Assembly (NCBI RefSeq): GCF_020400585.1
Contig: NZ_JAINVF010000007.1
Span: 62,001-126,000, forward strand
From: Streptomyces sp. NK08204
Lineage (GTDB): Bacteria > Actinomycetota > Actinomycetes > Streptomycetales > Streptomycetaceae
Direction: 5' to 3'
Length of the DNA: 64,000 bases
The first letter of the stretch is position 1, and every line of letters starts with the position of its first letter. The position numbers were made by a program, and so were the translations under genes. Positions 8,797-16,744 of the stretch are shown here, one piece after another. The notes under the pieces were generated by a model. That model was not told the DNA's origin. It searched no databases and saw only the letters and a program-made list of their open reading frames with translations.

Positions 8797-9553
8797 GGTC
8801 CCGCACCGCGCGGATCCAGCGCTGACGGGCGCCGTAGGAGGCGTAGGGCGCGGCGGCGGCCCAGGCGCGGTCGAAGTCGCGCAGGAAGGCGTGCACGGGC
8901 TCGCCCGGCACGTTCCGGTGGATGAGCGCCTTCGGCAGCCGCTCGGCGAGGTCGGAGGGCCGCTCCAGCGAGCCCAGCCGGGTCGCGAACGTGACCGTCC
9001 GCGGCCCCTCCGGCCCGAGCGCCACCCACACGTGCCGCCGCCCGATCTCGTCGCAGGTCCCCTCGACGAGCAGCCCCCCGCGCGAGGCGCCGTCCGCCGG
9101 GGCGAGCCGCGCGCACAGGCGTTCCCAGACCGCGGCGACCTGGTCCTCGTCGTACTGCCGCAGCACGTTGGCGGCCCGCACGAGCACCGGGCGTCCAGGG
9201 ACGGGGATCTCGAACCCGCCGTGCCGGAAGGCGAGCCCCTCGCGCTCGTACGGCTTGGCCGCCGCGACCCGCTCCGGCTCGATCTCGACGCCGACCACGC
9301 GCGCGCGGGGGGCGGCGGTGCGCAGCCGGCCGAGCAGCTCGACGGCGGTCCAGGGTGCGGCACCGTAGCCCAGGTCGATCGCCACCGGGTCCTGGGCGCG
9401 CCGCAGTTCCGCGCCGTGGGTGGCCGCTATCCAACGGTCCATACGGCGCAGCCGGTTGGGGTTGGTGGTCCCGCGCGTCACCGTCCCCACGATCGGGGTC
9501 CCCCCGCTCGAGCGAAGGCGAGGGTGGGGGAGGGACGTCGTGCGGGCTGCCAT
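8702..9553 (-). CDS. class I SAM-dependent methyltransferase
   Basis: A 283-residue cytoplasmic protein. The SAM-binding motif I is AIDLGYGAAPWTAVELL (residues about 60-76), followed by the acidic motif VVGVEIEPERV and the motif-IV-like region PVLVRAANVLRQY. The substrate is not identifiable. ATG 9553 is chosen: the frame continues upstream to 9859 but without an RBS and over the mshA leader. It is divergent from mshA. Confidence 0.8.
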   Translation of the reverse strand: MAARTTSLPHPRLRSSGGTPIVGTVTRGTTNPNRLRRMDRWIAATHGAELRRAQDPVAIDLGYGAAPWTAVELLGRLRTAAPRARVVGVEIEPERVAAAKPYEREGLAFRHGGFEIPVPGRPVLVRAANVLRQYDEDQVAAVWERLCARLAPADGASRGGLLVEGTCDEIGRRHVWVALGPEGPRTVTFATRLGSLERPSDLAERLPKALIHRNVPGEPVHAFLRDFDRAWAAAAPYASYGARQRWIRAVRDLTADWPVTDSAARWRQGEVTVAWGALAPRAG

Positions 9554-9665
9554 ACGTACGAGGGTATGGGTGCCGGGGTACCCCAAGCGACCTCGAACGC
9601 ATGAGCGAGCAAGAGGGGGTGGGAGGGGTAATGATTCAGTAAAGAGCCCCACCGTGGACCCGCCC

Positions 9666-9693
9666 GGGAATGGTGTCCGCACCCGCCACTGTT
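9666..9693 (+). promoter_or_regulatory. candidate SigR promoter of mshA
   Basis: GGGAAT at 9666-9671 and GTT at 9691-9693 are separated by 19 bases, close to the SigR pattern GGAAT-N18-GTT. It lies about 65 bases before the mshA start. SigR control of mshA is known in S. coelicolor, which supports but does not prove the reading. Confidence 0.5.
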
Positions 9694-9757
9694 GCACCCC
9701 CTTGGAGGGCGAGCCGGGGTCCTCCGGCAGGCATGCCGCAGCGAGGAGGAACGCCAC

Positions 9758-11095
9758 GTGAGCAAGTACGCCAGCAGACTCGGGCGTCGCTCCCCGGCCC
9801 CGTCCCCGCTGCTCAGGCTGCACCGCAGGCCCCGCCGGGTCGCCATGCTCTCCGTGCACACCTCACCGCTCCACCAGCCCGGCACCGGCGACGCGGGCGG
9901 CATGAACGTCTACATCGTGGAACTGGCCCAGCGCCTCGCGGCCATCAACATCGAGGTCGAGATCTTCACCCGGGCCACCGCCGGCGGCCTGCCGCCCAGC
10001 GTCGAACTGACCCCCGGTGTCCTCGTCCGGCACGTCGACGCGGGCCCCTACGAGGGCTTGGCCAAGGAGGACCTGCCCGCGCAGCTGTGCGCCTTCACGC
10101 ACGGCGTGATGCAGGCCTGGGCCGGTCACCGTCCCGGCTACTACGACCTCGTCCACTCCCACTACTGGCTCTCCGGCCACGTCGGCTGGCTCGCCGCCCA
10201 GCGCTGGGGCGTGCCCCTGGTGCACGCCATGCACACCATGGCCAAGGTCAAGAACGCCAACCTGGCCCACGGCGACGCCCCCGAGCCCGCCGCCCGGGTC
10301 ATCGGCGAGACCCAGATCGTCGCCGCCGCCGACCGGCTCATCGCCAACACCGCCGAGGAGGCCGACGAACTCGTCCGGCACTACGCGGCCGACCGGGCCA
10401 AGGTCGCCGTCGTCCATCCCGGCGTCAACCTGGACCGCTTCCGCCCCGCCGACGGCCGCGCGGCGGCCCGCGCCCGCCTCGGTCTCCCGCAGGACGCCCT
10501 GGTGCCGCTCTTCGCGGGCCGTATACAGCCCCTGAAAGCACCGGACGTCCTGCTGCGGGCGGTGGCCGTCCTGCTGGACGAGCGCCCGGAGCTGCGTTCC
10601 CGGATCGTCGTACCGGTCGTCGGCGGGCCCAGCGGCAGCGGCCTCGCCAAGCCCGAGGGCCTGCAGAAGCTCGCCGCCCGGCTCGGCGTGGCCGACGTCG
10701 TACGTTTCCGCCCGCCGGTCGGCCAGGAACAGCTGGCGGACTGGTTCCGGGCGGCCTCCGTCCTCGTCATGCCCTCCTACAGCGAGTCCTTCGGCCTGGT
10801 CGCGATAGAGGCCCAGGCGGCCGGCACCCCCGTGCTCGCGGCCTCGGTCGGCGGACTCCCGGTGGCTGTGCGCGACGGCGTCACCGGCTTCCTCGTCCAG
10901 GGCCACGACCCCACCGCCTACGCCCGCGTTCTGAGCCGTTTCGCCGACGAGCCGGTCCTCTCGACGACCATGGGCGAGGCCGCCGCCGGGCACGCGCGCT
11001 CCTTCGGCTGGGACGCCGCGGCGACCGCCACCGCCGACGTGTACACGGCCGCGGCGCAGTCCCACCGCCGTCGCGTACGCTCCCACCATGGGTGA
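9758..11095 (+). CDS. mshA: D-inositol-3-phosphate glycosyltransferase MshA
   Basis: A 445-residue GT-B (GT4) enzyme that transfers GlcNAc from UDP-GlcNAc to 1L-myo-inositol-3-phosphate, the first step of mycothiol synthesis. Seen: the family start [20 protein letters not shown] followed by AGGMNVY, the HSHYWLSG acceptor loop, the [13 protein letters not shown] hinge, and the C-terminal donor site [15 protein letters not shown] with the conserved Glu pair. GTG 9758 is chosen because AGGAGGA stands eight bases upstream; the frame is open from 9692. Its end overlaps the next gene by eight bases, so the two are coupled. Confidence 0.93.
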   Translation: MSKYASRLGRRSPAPSPLLRLHRRPRRVAMLSVHTSPLHQPGTGDAGGMNVYIVELAQRLAAINIEVEIFTRATAGGLPPSVELTPGVLVRHVDAGPYEGLAKEDLPAQLCAFTHGVMQAWAGHRPGYYDLVHSHYWLSGHVGWLAAQRWGVPLVHAMHTMAKVKNANLAHGDAPEPAARVIGETQIVAAADRLIANTAEEADELVRHYAADRAKVAVVHPGVNLDRFRPADGRAAARARLGLPQDALVPLFAGRIQPLKAPDVLLRAVAVLLDERPELRSRIVVPVVGGPSGSGLAKPEGLQKLAARLGVADVVRFRPPVGQEQLADWFRAASVLVMPSYSESFGLVAIEAQAAGTPVLAASVGGLPVAVRDGVTGFLVQGHDPTAYARVLSRFADEPVLSTTMGEAAAGHARSFGWDAAATATADVYTAAAQSHRRRVRSHHG

Positions 11096-11588
11096 TGTGG
11101 CAAAGGCCGGGCAGGTCCTCGAAGGTGCCCTCAAGGACGCCGAACTGGAGTGGGAGAGCCCCGAGCCCGGGAACTACGTGGTCAAGCTCCCCGGCACCCG
11201 CAAGCTCTCCACGACGGTCTCGTTCCTCGTCGGCCGCCACTCCCTCTCCGTCAACGCCTTCGTCATCCGCCATCCCGACGAGAACGAGTCGGGGGTCCAC
11301 CGCTGGCTGCTGGAGCGCAACCTCAAGCTGTACGGCGTCAGTTACGCCGTCGACCACCTCGGCGACATCTACGTCACCGCCCGCCTTCCCCTGGCCTGCG
11401 TCACCCCCGAGGACATCGACCGCCTCCTCGGCCAGATCCTCGACGCGGCGGACGGTGCCTTCAACACCCTTCTGGAACTGGGCTTCGCCTCCTCCATCCG
11501 CAAGGAGTACGCCTGGCGGATCTCCCGCGGCGAGTCGACACGGAACCTGGAGGCGTTCATGCACCTGATCGAACGCCCGGCGGGCTGA
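11088..11588 (+). CDS. YbjN domain-containing protein
   Basis: A 166-residue soluble protein of the YbjN/type-III-chaperone-like fold. The N-terminal half has [15 protein letters not shown] and strand-rich [16 protein letters not shown]; the second half is helical. The ATG lies inside the mshA 3' end (ATGGGTGATGTGG), indicating translational coupling. The mycobacterial counterpart Rv0487 also follows mshA. Its molecular job is unknown. Confidence 0.8.
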   Translation: MGDVAKAGQVLEGALKDAELEWESPEPGNYVVKLPGTRKLSTTVSFLVGRHSLSVNAFVIRHPDENESGVHRWLLERNLKLYGVSYAVDHLGDIYVTARLPLACVTPEDIDRLLGQILDAADGAFNTLLELGFASSIRKEYAWRISRGESTRNLEAFMHLIERPAG

Positions 11589-11730
11589 CACGCTGACCCC
11601 GGGGGTGTTGCAGCGGCCCGCCCGCCGTACGCGAGTCGCGATCCACACCGAACCGGGAGGCCCTCACCCGTTTCACGACCCCTCAGCCGAGACCTGGCTC
11701 ACCCGTCCACAACCTCCCGGGACAGAACAC

Positions 11731-12996
11731 CTAGGCGCTGCGCGTCTGCGCGCCCGTCTCGGCCGCCGGTGTCACCGGGCGGGCGTCTCTGCGCGTTTCC
11801 GGTTCCGGAAGACGTCGCATGAGCACCGCGTACCCGAACGCCGCCACCGTCCCCACGACCGCACACACCCCCCACAGCCACTGCGCCCCGAACCGGTCGA
11901 TGACCGTGCCGGACATCAGCGGAGCGATCAGGGCGGCGACGGACCAGGACAGTGTGTACATGCCTTGGTAGCGCCCGCGCCCGTGCACCGGGGACAGACG
12001 GACGACGAGGCCGGTCTGGGTCGGGGCGTGCACGATCTCCGCGAGGGTCCACACGCACACCGTGAGCGCGAAGACACCGACCGACCCGGCGAAGGCGGTG
12101 AGCCCGAAGCCGTAGCCCGCGAGGAGCGAGGAGACGACCAGCAGGGCGCGCGGATCGCGGTGCTCGATGAAGCGGGTGACGGGGATCTGCAGGGCGACGA
12201 TCAGGATGCCGTTGACAGCGATGGCGAAGCCGTAGTCGGCCGGTGAGAACCCGGCGCGGCCCATCGCCACCGGCAGCCCGACCGCGCCCTGCTGGAAGAC
12301 GAGCGCGACGAGGAAGGACAGCCCGACGACGGCCATGTACCGCCGGTCGCGCAGCACGGTGCCGAGACCGGTGCCGTCCTCCGCCTGCTTGGCGCCGGCC
12401 GTGGGCCGGGACTCGGGCAGCTTGAGGAAGACGACGACCGCGCAGGCCAGGGTCATCCCGGCCTCGATCAGGAACCCGGCGAGATAGCTGAACTGGGCGA
12501 TGAACCCGGCGGCGGCGGAGGAGACGGCGAAGCCGAGGTTGATGGCCCAGTAGTTGAGGGAGAAGGCCCGCACCCGGTCCTCCGGCCGCACGATGTCGGC
12601 CATCATCGCCTGCACGGCCGGCCGGGAGGCGTTGGAGGCCATGCCGACGAGGAAGGCGACACCGGCGATGGCGACGGGATCGGTCATGAACCCGAGCAGC
12701 GCGACGGCCCCGGCGGTGGCGGTCTGGGCGATGAGCAGCGTCGGCCGCCGCCCGAGCCGGTCGGCCATCACCCCGCCACCCAGGGAGGAGACGACCCCGC
12801 CGAGCCCGTGGAGCGAGGCGACGAGACCGGCGTACGAGGCCGAGTACCCGCGGCCGAGGGTGAGATAGAGCGCCATGAAGGTGGCGACGAAGGCACCGAG
12901 CCGGTTGACGAGCGTGCTGGTCCACAGCCACCAGAACTCGCGGGGAAGCCCGGAGACACTCTCCCGGGCAGCACGTCTCAGACTGGCTACGGACAC
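11731..12996 (-). CDS. MFS transporter
   Basis: A 421-residue membrane protein with about twelve hydrophobic segments. The motif-A-like loop GGGVMADRLGRRPTL lies between segments 2 and 3, and GFDRF-type sequence (TVIDRFGAQWLWG) lies near the C-terminal half. It is probably a drug or metabolite exporter, with proton coupling inferred from the family. The start is GTG with a G-rich Shine-Dalgarno. It is convergent with the YbjN gene and divergent from gpmA. The substrate cannot be inferred. Confidence 0.85.
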   Translation of the reverse strand: MSVASLRRAARESVSGLPREFWWLWTSTLVNRLGAFVATFMALYLTLGRGYSASYAGLVASLHGLGGVVSSLGGGVMADRLGRRPTLLIAQTATAGAVALLGFMTDPVAIAGVAFLVGMASNASRPAVQAMMADIVRPEDRVRAFSLNYWAINLGFAVSSAAAGFIAQFSYLAGFLIEAGMTLACAVVVFLKLPESRPTAGAKQAEDGTGLGTVLRDRRYMAVVGLSFLVALVFQQGAVGLPVAMGRAGFSPADYGFAIAVNGILIVALQIPVTRFIEHRDPRALLVVSSLLAGYGFGLTAFAGSVGVFALTVCVWTLAEIVHAPTQTGLVVRLSPVHGRGRYQGMYTLSWSVAALIAPLMSGTVIDRFGAQWLWGVCAVVGTVAAFGYAVLMRRLPEPETRRDARPVTPAAETGAQTRSA

Positions 12997-13158
12997 GAAG
13001 GGACCCCCCGGACGTACGACGCGGTAAGCGGCTCAAGCTGCAAACGCAACTTACAACCGAGGGGAGAGGCGTGGCCACCCGATTAACACAGGCCGCCTGC
13101 TGTCCGGCTGCTGGGCAGGGCGTTCTGGGGGCTGAATGTGTGGATTACGCTCTGGGGC

Positions 13159-13920
13159 ATGGCCGACGCACCGTACAAGCTGATCCTCCTCCGCCACGGC
13201 GAGAGCGAGTGGAACGCGAAGAACCTGTTCACCGGCTGGGTGGACGTCAACCTGAACGAGAAGGGCGAGAAGGAGGCAGTCCGCGGCGGTGAGCTTCTGA
13301 AGGACGCCGACCTCCTGCCCGACGTGCTCCACACGTCCCTCCAGAAGCGCGCGATCCGCACGGCGCAGCTGGCCCTGGAGGCCGCGGACCGCCACTGGAT
13401 CCCCGTCCACCGCAGCTGGCGCCTGAACGAGCGCCACTACGGCGCCCTGCAGGGCAAGGACAAGGCGGCGACGCTGGCCGAGTTCGGCGAGGAGCAGTTC
13501 ATGCTCTGGCGCCGCTCCTACGACACCCCGCCGCCCCCGCTCTCGGACGACTCCGAGTTCTCCCAGGCGAACGACCCCCGCTACGCCTCCATCCCGCCGG
13601 AGCTGCGCCCCGACACGGAGTGCCTCAAGGACGTCGTCGTCCGCATGCTCCCGTACTGGTACGACGGCATCGTCCCCGACCTCCTGGCCGGCCGCACGGT
13701 CCTGGTCGCCGCCCACGGCAACAGCCTGCGCGCCCTGGTCAAGCACCTGGACGGCATCTCGGACGCCGACATCGCGGGCCTGAACATCCCGACGGGCATC
13801 CCCCTGTACTACGAGCTCGACGCCGACTTCAAGCCGGTCACCCCCGGCGGCAAGTACCTCGACCCCGAGGCGGCAGCGGCAGCCATCGAGGCGGTCAAGA
13901 ACCAGGGCAAGAAGAAGTAA
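13159..13920 (+). CDS. gpmA: 2,3-bisphosphoglycerate-dependent phosphoglycerate mutase
   Basis: A 253-residue glycolytic enzyme interconverting 3- and 2-phosphoglycerate through a phosphohistidine. The phospho-acceptor motif [10 protein letters not shown] lies at residues 8-17. The second His is in [23 protein letters not shown] is the conserved substrate loop. It ends in the Lys-rich tail NQGKKK. ATG 13159 matches the usual family start MADAPYKL; a GTG seven codons upstream is less likely. It lies between mshA-ybjN and phoU-phoRP, as in mycobacteria. Confidence 0.93.
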   Translation: MADAPYKLILLRHGESEWNAKNLFTGWVDVNLNEKGEKEAVRGGELLKDADLLPDVLHTSLQKRAIRTAQLALEAADRHWIPVHRSWRLNERHYGALQGKDKAATLAEFGEEQFMLWRRSYDTPPPPLSDDSEFSQANDPRYASIPPELRPDTECLKDVVVRMLPYWYDGIVPDLLAGRTVLVAAHGNSLRALVKHLDGISDADIAGLNIPTGIPLYYELDADFKPVTPGGKYLDPEAAAAAIEAVKNQGKKK

Positions 13921-13933
13921 TCGCCCATTGATT

Positions 13934-13972
13934 AAGCCCCCTGCCCGCGGGTTCTCCGCTGGGAGGGGGCTT
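13934..13972 (+). terminator. gpmA terminator
   Basis: The stem AAGCCCCCT / AGGGGGCTT is followed by TTCTCTC, 14 bases after the gpmA stop. It is a typical intrinsic terminator with a partial T-run. Confidence 0.75.
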
Positions 13973-14024
13973 TTCTCTCGCCCTGGGCCGTCTCCGGGCC
14001 GTCAGCCGGTTGATCGGGCCGTGC

Positions 14025-14301
14025 TCAGTGCTTCAGGAAGTCCGGCTCCGGCTCTTCTCTCGCCTCTGCCCGGGCTCCCACATCGCGGAGGGCCGAGACG
14101 GCTGCCGCCGCGTCTTCCCGGGGCACGCTTGGCGAGAACGACGGCGGGACCCTGCGTCGCCAGAACCCTGCTACGCCACAGGCTCAGCCCCGTCAGCCGA
14201 CGCACGACCTGGGCGACGTCCATCACGCGCACACCAGGGTCCGTGAGCACCACGTGATGAGGCACGTCGTCGCACACCAGCAAGAAGTACTCGTCTGCCA
14301 T
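14025..14301 (-). pseudogene. ribosomal L7/L12 C-terminal-like small protein, frameshifted
   Basis: The leftward frame from ATG 14301 reads MADEYFLLVCDDVPHHVVL and then TDPGVRVMDVAQVVRRLTG with LSLWRSRVL. The pattern VVLTDPG...VRRLTGLSL..A closely follows the C-terminal domain of ribosomal protein bL12. After VVLAK (about 14128) the annotated frame turns into Arg/Gly noise to 14002. Reading one base further gives VPREDAAAAVSALRDVGARA and then EAREEPEPDFLKH plus a TGA at 14027-14025, which is what such a domain should look like. So a one-base insertion near 14124-14131 breaks the gene, or the assembly has an error there. It probably encoded a stand-alone ~91-residue protein, not the ribosomal stalk protein itself. 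Confidence 0.65.
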
Positions 14302-14335
14302 TGCTCGCCCCGCCCTTCATCGGTTCGGAGCGTAC

Positions 14336-14410
14336 GAGGTACTCGGCGAGGGCCTTGATGTTCTCTCCCACGTCCAGGAGCACCGAGGCGTAGAAGTGTC
14401 TCGGCGGGAG
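14336..14410 (-). pseudogene. C-terminal remnant of a tyrosine recombinase (integrase)
   Basis: The leftward strand encodes PPRHFYASVLLDVGENIKAL followed by AEYL, the box-II region of actinobacterial phage/ICE integrases (usually HDLRHFYAS...GENIKALSEYLGH). The catalytic-type Arg is present, but the preceding His-x-x and the following GHSDPG...YTH with the catalytic Tyr are absent. No other integrase part is visible. It marks an old integrated element between gpmA and phoU. Confidence 0.65.
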
Positions 14411-14501
14411 GCCGGCGGTGCTGTTCGGGCATGCAGCGGACGGAGAGCTTTGGCTGGGAAGACGAGGGCGACGCCTGGTGATGAGGCGGTGGGGGTCTGA
14501 G

Positions 14502-14540
14502 CATGCCCCCTGCCTGCGTCTCTCCGCCGACAGGGGCATG
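14502..14540. terminator. hairpin downstream of the 127-residue protein gene
   Basis: CATGCCCC(C)TG pairs with CAGGGGCATG across an 18-base loop. It lies 17 bases beyond the stop of the leftward gene at 14557. There is no T-run, so it would act as a GC hairpin. Confidence 0.5.
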
Positions 14541-14556
14541 TTGCTGTCCGGGGCCG

Positions 14557-14940
14557 CTAGGACCGTTCGGGGCGGGGGCTGCGGCCGGCCCCGCCGACGG
14601 ATTCGTGAGTGCCGCCTCTTTGAGTGGCCGCGTGGTGGTTCAGCACCTTCATGATCTCCGAGGCCAGTACATTCGCCAGTGCAGGAGCGAGAGAATCCGC
14701 CAGCGCAGTGGCGAGGGTCTGCGCGAACAGCATCCTTTCCAGTTCCGAGGAACGGGAGGGCGGCTGGGACAGGGACGCTACGGCCGCTTCCATCAGGGCT
14801 CCCGCCAGTGGGTCCTTTCCCTGCCTGGCACCGGTGCCGGTATGCGGGAATCCGGCATCGCGCACCATTTCCTCGAAGATCTCGTCGATGAAGGCCTCCA
14901 AGGGATCCCGTTCCGATTGTCCGCCGGACTCAGCTGCCAT
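14557..14940 (-). CDS. unknown acidic/helical protein
   Basis: A 127-residue protein that I do not recognise. Residues 1-35 are acidic (DPLEAFIDEIFEEMVRD). The middle is polar. Residues about 65-103 form a strongly Ala/Leu-rich helix (MLFAQTLATALADSLAPALA then NVLASEIMKVLNHH) that could pack against partners or a membrane surface. The tail is Gly/Arg/Pro-rich. There is no signal peptide. ATG with TGAGGAAAC upstream. It lies between the L7/L12-like remnant and the repeat-protein gene, all leftward, and may form one expression unit with the latter (92-base gap). Confidence 0.55.
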   Translation of the reverse strand: MAAESGGQSERDPLEAFIDEIFEEMVRDAGFPHTGTGARQGKDPLAGALMEAAVASLSQPPSRSSELERMLFAQTLATALADSLAPALANVLASEIMKVLNHHAATQRGGTHESVGGAGRSPRPERS

Positions 14941-15032
14941 TGTGTTTCCTCAGTCTTAGATTGCCCTACGGGACCTGCCCTCCGACGCTGACGACCGCAG
15001 GAATCGGAGGGCAGGGGTGACGCCATTTCCCA

Positions 15033-15485
15033 CTAGCGGCGCATGAGCGCTGCCAGGAGGAGGGGATGCTGGATCAGCGAGTCGCCGCGCTCTTCACGGC
15101 GGCGGCGCATGAGCGCAGCCAGGAGCAGCGGGTGCTCGATGCCCGACTCCTCACCCTGCTCCTCACGGCGGCGGCGCATCAGCGCTGCCAGGAGGAGGGG
15201 GTGCTGGATGATCGATTCTTCGCCCTCTTCACGACGGCGCATCAGCGCTGCCAGGAGCAGCGGGTGTTCGATGATCGACTCCTCGCCCCGCTCCTCGCGG
15301 CGGCGGCGCATGAGTGCCGCCAGGAGCAGCGGGTTTTCGATGATCGGCTCCTCGCCGCGCTCTTCGCGGCGGCGGCGCATGAGTGCCGCCAGGAGGAGGG
15401 GGTGCTCGATGCCCGTCTCCTCGCCCCGCTCCTCGCGGCGCGCCAGCATCGTTGCCAGCAGGAGCGGACCGATGGCGGATTCCTC
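15033..15485. repeat. tandem 63-69-base coding repeats
   Basis: Seven near-identical direct repeats lie inside the repeat-protein gene, each containing a GGCGGCGCATGAG[CT]GC-like block on the plus strand. Unit length varies by one or two codons, so the reading frame is kept. Such arrays expand and contract by slippage or recombination. Confidence 0.85.
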
Positions 15486-15548
15486 GCCGAACTCTTCCTG
15501 GCCTACGCCGGCCTTTTCTCGAGTGGGAGTCTCCGTCGCTGCCGTCAT
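15033..15548 (-). CDS. 23-residue tandem-repeat protein of unknown function
   Basis: A 171-residue protein. After a 20-residue leader (MTAATETPTREKAGVGQEEF) come seven units of consensus GEESIIEHPLLLAAL-MRRRREER: lengths 21, 23, 23, 21, 23, 23 and a 17-residue last unit that ends at MRR. Each unit has an acidic head, a very hydrophobic PLLLAALM core and a basic Arg run, so it may be an amphipathic helix repeated seven times, giving alternating charge. There is no signal peptide. GAGGG lies before ATG 15548. The function is unknown; scaffold, membrane-contact or multi-copy peptide precursor are all open. The plus strand is also open here because the DNA repeats are multiples of three. Confidence 0.6.
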   Translation of the reverse strand: MTAATETPTREKAGVGQEEFGEESAIGPLLLATMLARREERGEETGIEHPLLLAALMRRRREERGEEPIIENPLLLAALMRRRREERGEESIIEHPLLLAALMRRREEGEESIIQHPLLLAALMRRRREEQGEESGIEHPLLLAALMRRRREERGDSLIQHPLLLAALMRR

Positions 15549-16060
15549 GATTCCCTCTTTCTTTCACGCACGACTCGGCGGAGTGCTCGGCCTGACAAGC
15601 TTTGCGCTCCGCCCTTCAACGTCATGGTTGATGCGTGCGACGCCGACCGCATTTCGATCATGTGCCGAATGGCCGGAGGCTCTCCACGAACTCGCGCACA
15701 TCGAAAGCGCGGGTTATGGAGCCCGCCGCCGCCCCCGCGAGACGGCTCGGGGGCCGTCCGTCGGCGGTCAGTCCGAGTGCCCCGTGAGGCGCGCGGTGGG
15801 CCGCGTCTGGTCCACCGGGGTGATGGTCTGGCCGGGCGGATTCCGTCGGAGCTGTCGTACGAGGGGCAGTCGTGATCGTTTCGCCCTCGTCCGCGCAGGC
15901 ACCAGGGACGACGGCGAGGCCGGCCGCGCAGGGCGGCGGTGAATGCAGGGCGGCGGTGAATGAGGGGGCCCGCTAGAGGCAGCCGCCCGATGACGGCATC
16001 GCCTCACCCGGCGTACCTGCGTGCTCAAGCATCACATCGATCTTCGCCGCGACCCTCCGG
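15549..16060. other. non-coding accessory stretch
   Basis: Between the repeat-protein gene and the small DUF4242-like gene I see no credible protein on either strand. It holds the promoter of the repeat-protein gene at its left end and a 17-base tandem duplication at 15928-15961. It may be a decayed part of the same inserted element. Confidence 0.45.
15928..15961. repeat. 17-base tandem duplication
   Basis: GCAGGGCGGCGGTGAAT occurs twice in direct succession. No associated gene or dyad is visible. Confidence 0.8.
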
Positions 16061-16309
16061 TCAGGCATGCAGAGGTACCTGGTGCACCTCGTCCGCGCGG
16101 TGGCCGGCGCGTTCGTGGATGCGCTGGACGGCCTCGGCGGAGGGGGCCTCGGAGAGGCAGTAGACGGTGCCGGACTCCGGGTCCGCCCAGGTGTGCTCGA
16201 AGTGCACACCCTCCTCGCGCTCAATGGCGAGGTCGGCCTGGTGGGCCTGTGTGAGCTGGTCGGACGTGATGCCGTTCATCCCGCGGTGGACGTCCATGAA
16301 CTTGGGCAT
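16061..16309 (-). CDS. small ferredoxin-fold nickel-binding-type protein (DUF4242, SCO4226-like)
   Basis: An 82-residue protein starting MPKFMDVHRGMNGITSDQL and ending RADEVHQVPLHA. Length, start and the HEHTW-like FEHTWADPESG segment fit S. coelicolor SCO4226, a structurally characterised nickel-responsive protein with a dimeric alpha/beta ferredoxin-like fold. Potential metal ligands are His residues at VHRG, HFEHTW, HERAGH and VHQVPLH. GGAGGCGGGGAGG precedes the ATG. Its neighbour is a Cys-rich mini-protein gene, which is suggestive of metal handling. Confidence 0.75.
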   Translation of the reverse strand: MPKFMDVHRGMNGITSDQLTQAHQADLAIEREEGVHFEHTWADPESGTVYCLSEAPSAEAVQRIHERAGHRADEVHQVPLHA

Positions 16310-16338
16310 GGCCTCCCCGCCTCCTTCTTCGTTCCCTC

Positions 16339-16392
16339 CCCTGTCCTTCTCTGTGCTCCCCTGTCCTTCCCTGTCCTCCCCTGTCCTTCCAT
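16339..16392. repeat. CCTGTCCTT-type tandem repeat
   Basis: About five imperfect copies of a 9-11 base unit, (C)CCTGTCCTTC, lie upstream of the nickel-binding-type gene. The stretch is pyrimidine-only apart from the G of each unit. Confidence 0.65.
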
Positions 16393-16431
16393 GCTGCGCC
16401 CGCCCTCCCCGGCGGGCATCCGGTACGACGA

Positions 16432-16462
16432 AGGGGCGGTGGGTGTCATACCCACCGCCCCT
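16432..16462. terminator. terminator of the Cys-rich gene
   Basis: A perfect 13-base stem, AGGGGCGGTGGGT / ACCCACCGCCCCT, has a short loop, 28 bases past the stop of the leftward Cys-rich gene. There is no T-run, as is usual in Streptomyces. Confidence 0.75.
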
Positions 16463-16489
16463 CGGTGTCGTTCAGTCGCGCGGCATCGT

Positions 16490-16645
16490 TCAGCCGCACT
16501 GGCAGGGGGCGCCCGACTGGCACCCGCAGCCGCATCCCGAGCTGCAGCCGCACGCGCCGACCAAGGGAAGGCTCCTGATCTCGGCGGGCTGCTCGGTCTC
16601 GCGTTCCTGCGTGGGATCGGGCGTGGTGCTCGGGGATTCGGCCAT
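16490..16645 (-). CDS. Cys-rich mini-protein
   Basis: A 51-residue protein. The N-terminal 30 residues are polar (MAESPSTTPDPTQERETEQP). The last 20 are CGCSSGCGCGCQSGAPCQCG, with seven Cys. AGGAGG lies four bases before the ATG. A CxC-rich tail looks like a metal-thiolate cluster of the metallothionein kind, and the neighbour is a nickel-binding-type protein. A Cys/Ser/Gly-rich tail is also reminiscent of thiopeptide/lanthipeptide precursors, but no modification genes are nearby. I do not recognise a named family. Confidence 0.65.
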   Translation of the reverse strand: MAESPSTTPDPTQERETEQPAEIRSLPLVGACGCSSGCGCGCQSGAPCQCG

Positions 16646-16744
16646 GGTCCCTCCTCGACGCTGGGGCATGAGTGCCCTCGCCCATTTCATGCCCGCCACG
16701 CTGGGCGCATCAACGGCGCACTGAGGCGGACCGGCCCCGCGGGA

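Noticed and set aside
15033..15485. CRISPR array
   Set aside because: Repeats are contiguous 63-69 base coding units without distinct spacers, and no cas genes are present. No other array was seen in the window.
15066..15875. 269-residue plus-strand frame across the repeat array
   Set aside because: Open only because the repeats are multiples of three; after the array it turns to noise. Kept as a finding but not as a gene.
16490..16645. RiPP precursor
   Set aside because: The Cys/Ser/Gly tail is suggestive, but no dehydratase, cyclase or radical-SAM gene lies nearby; a metal-binding role fits the neighbour better.
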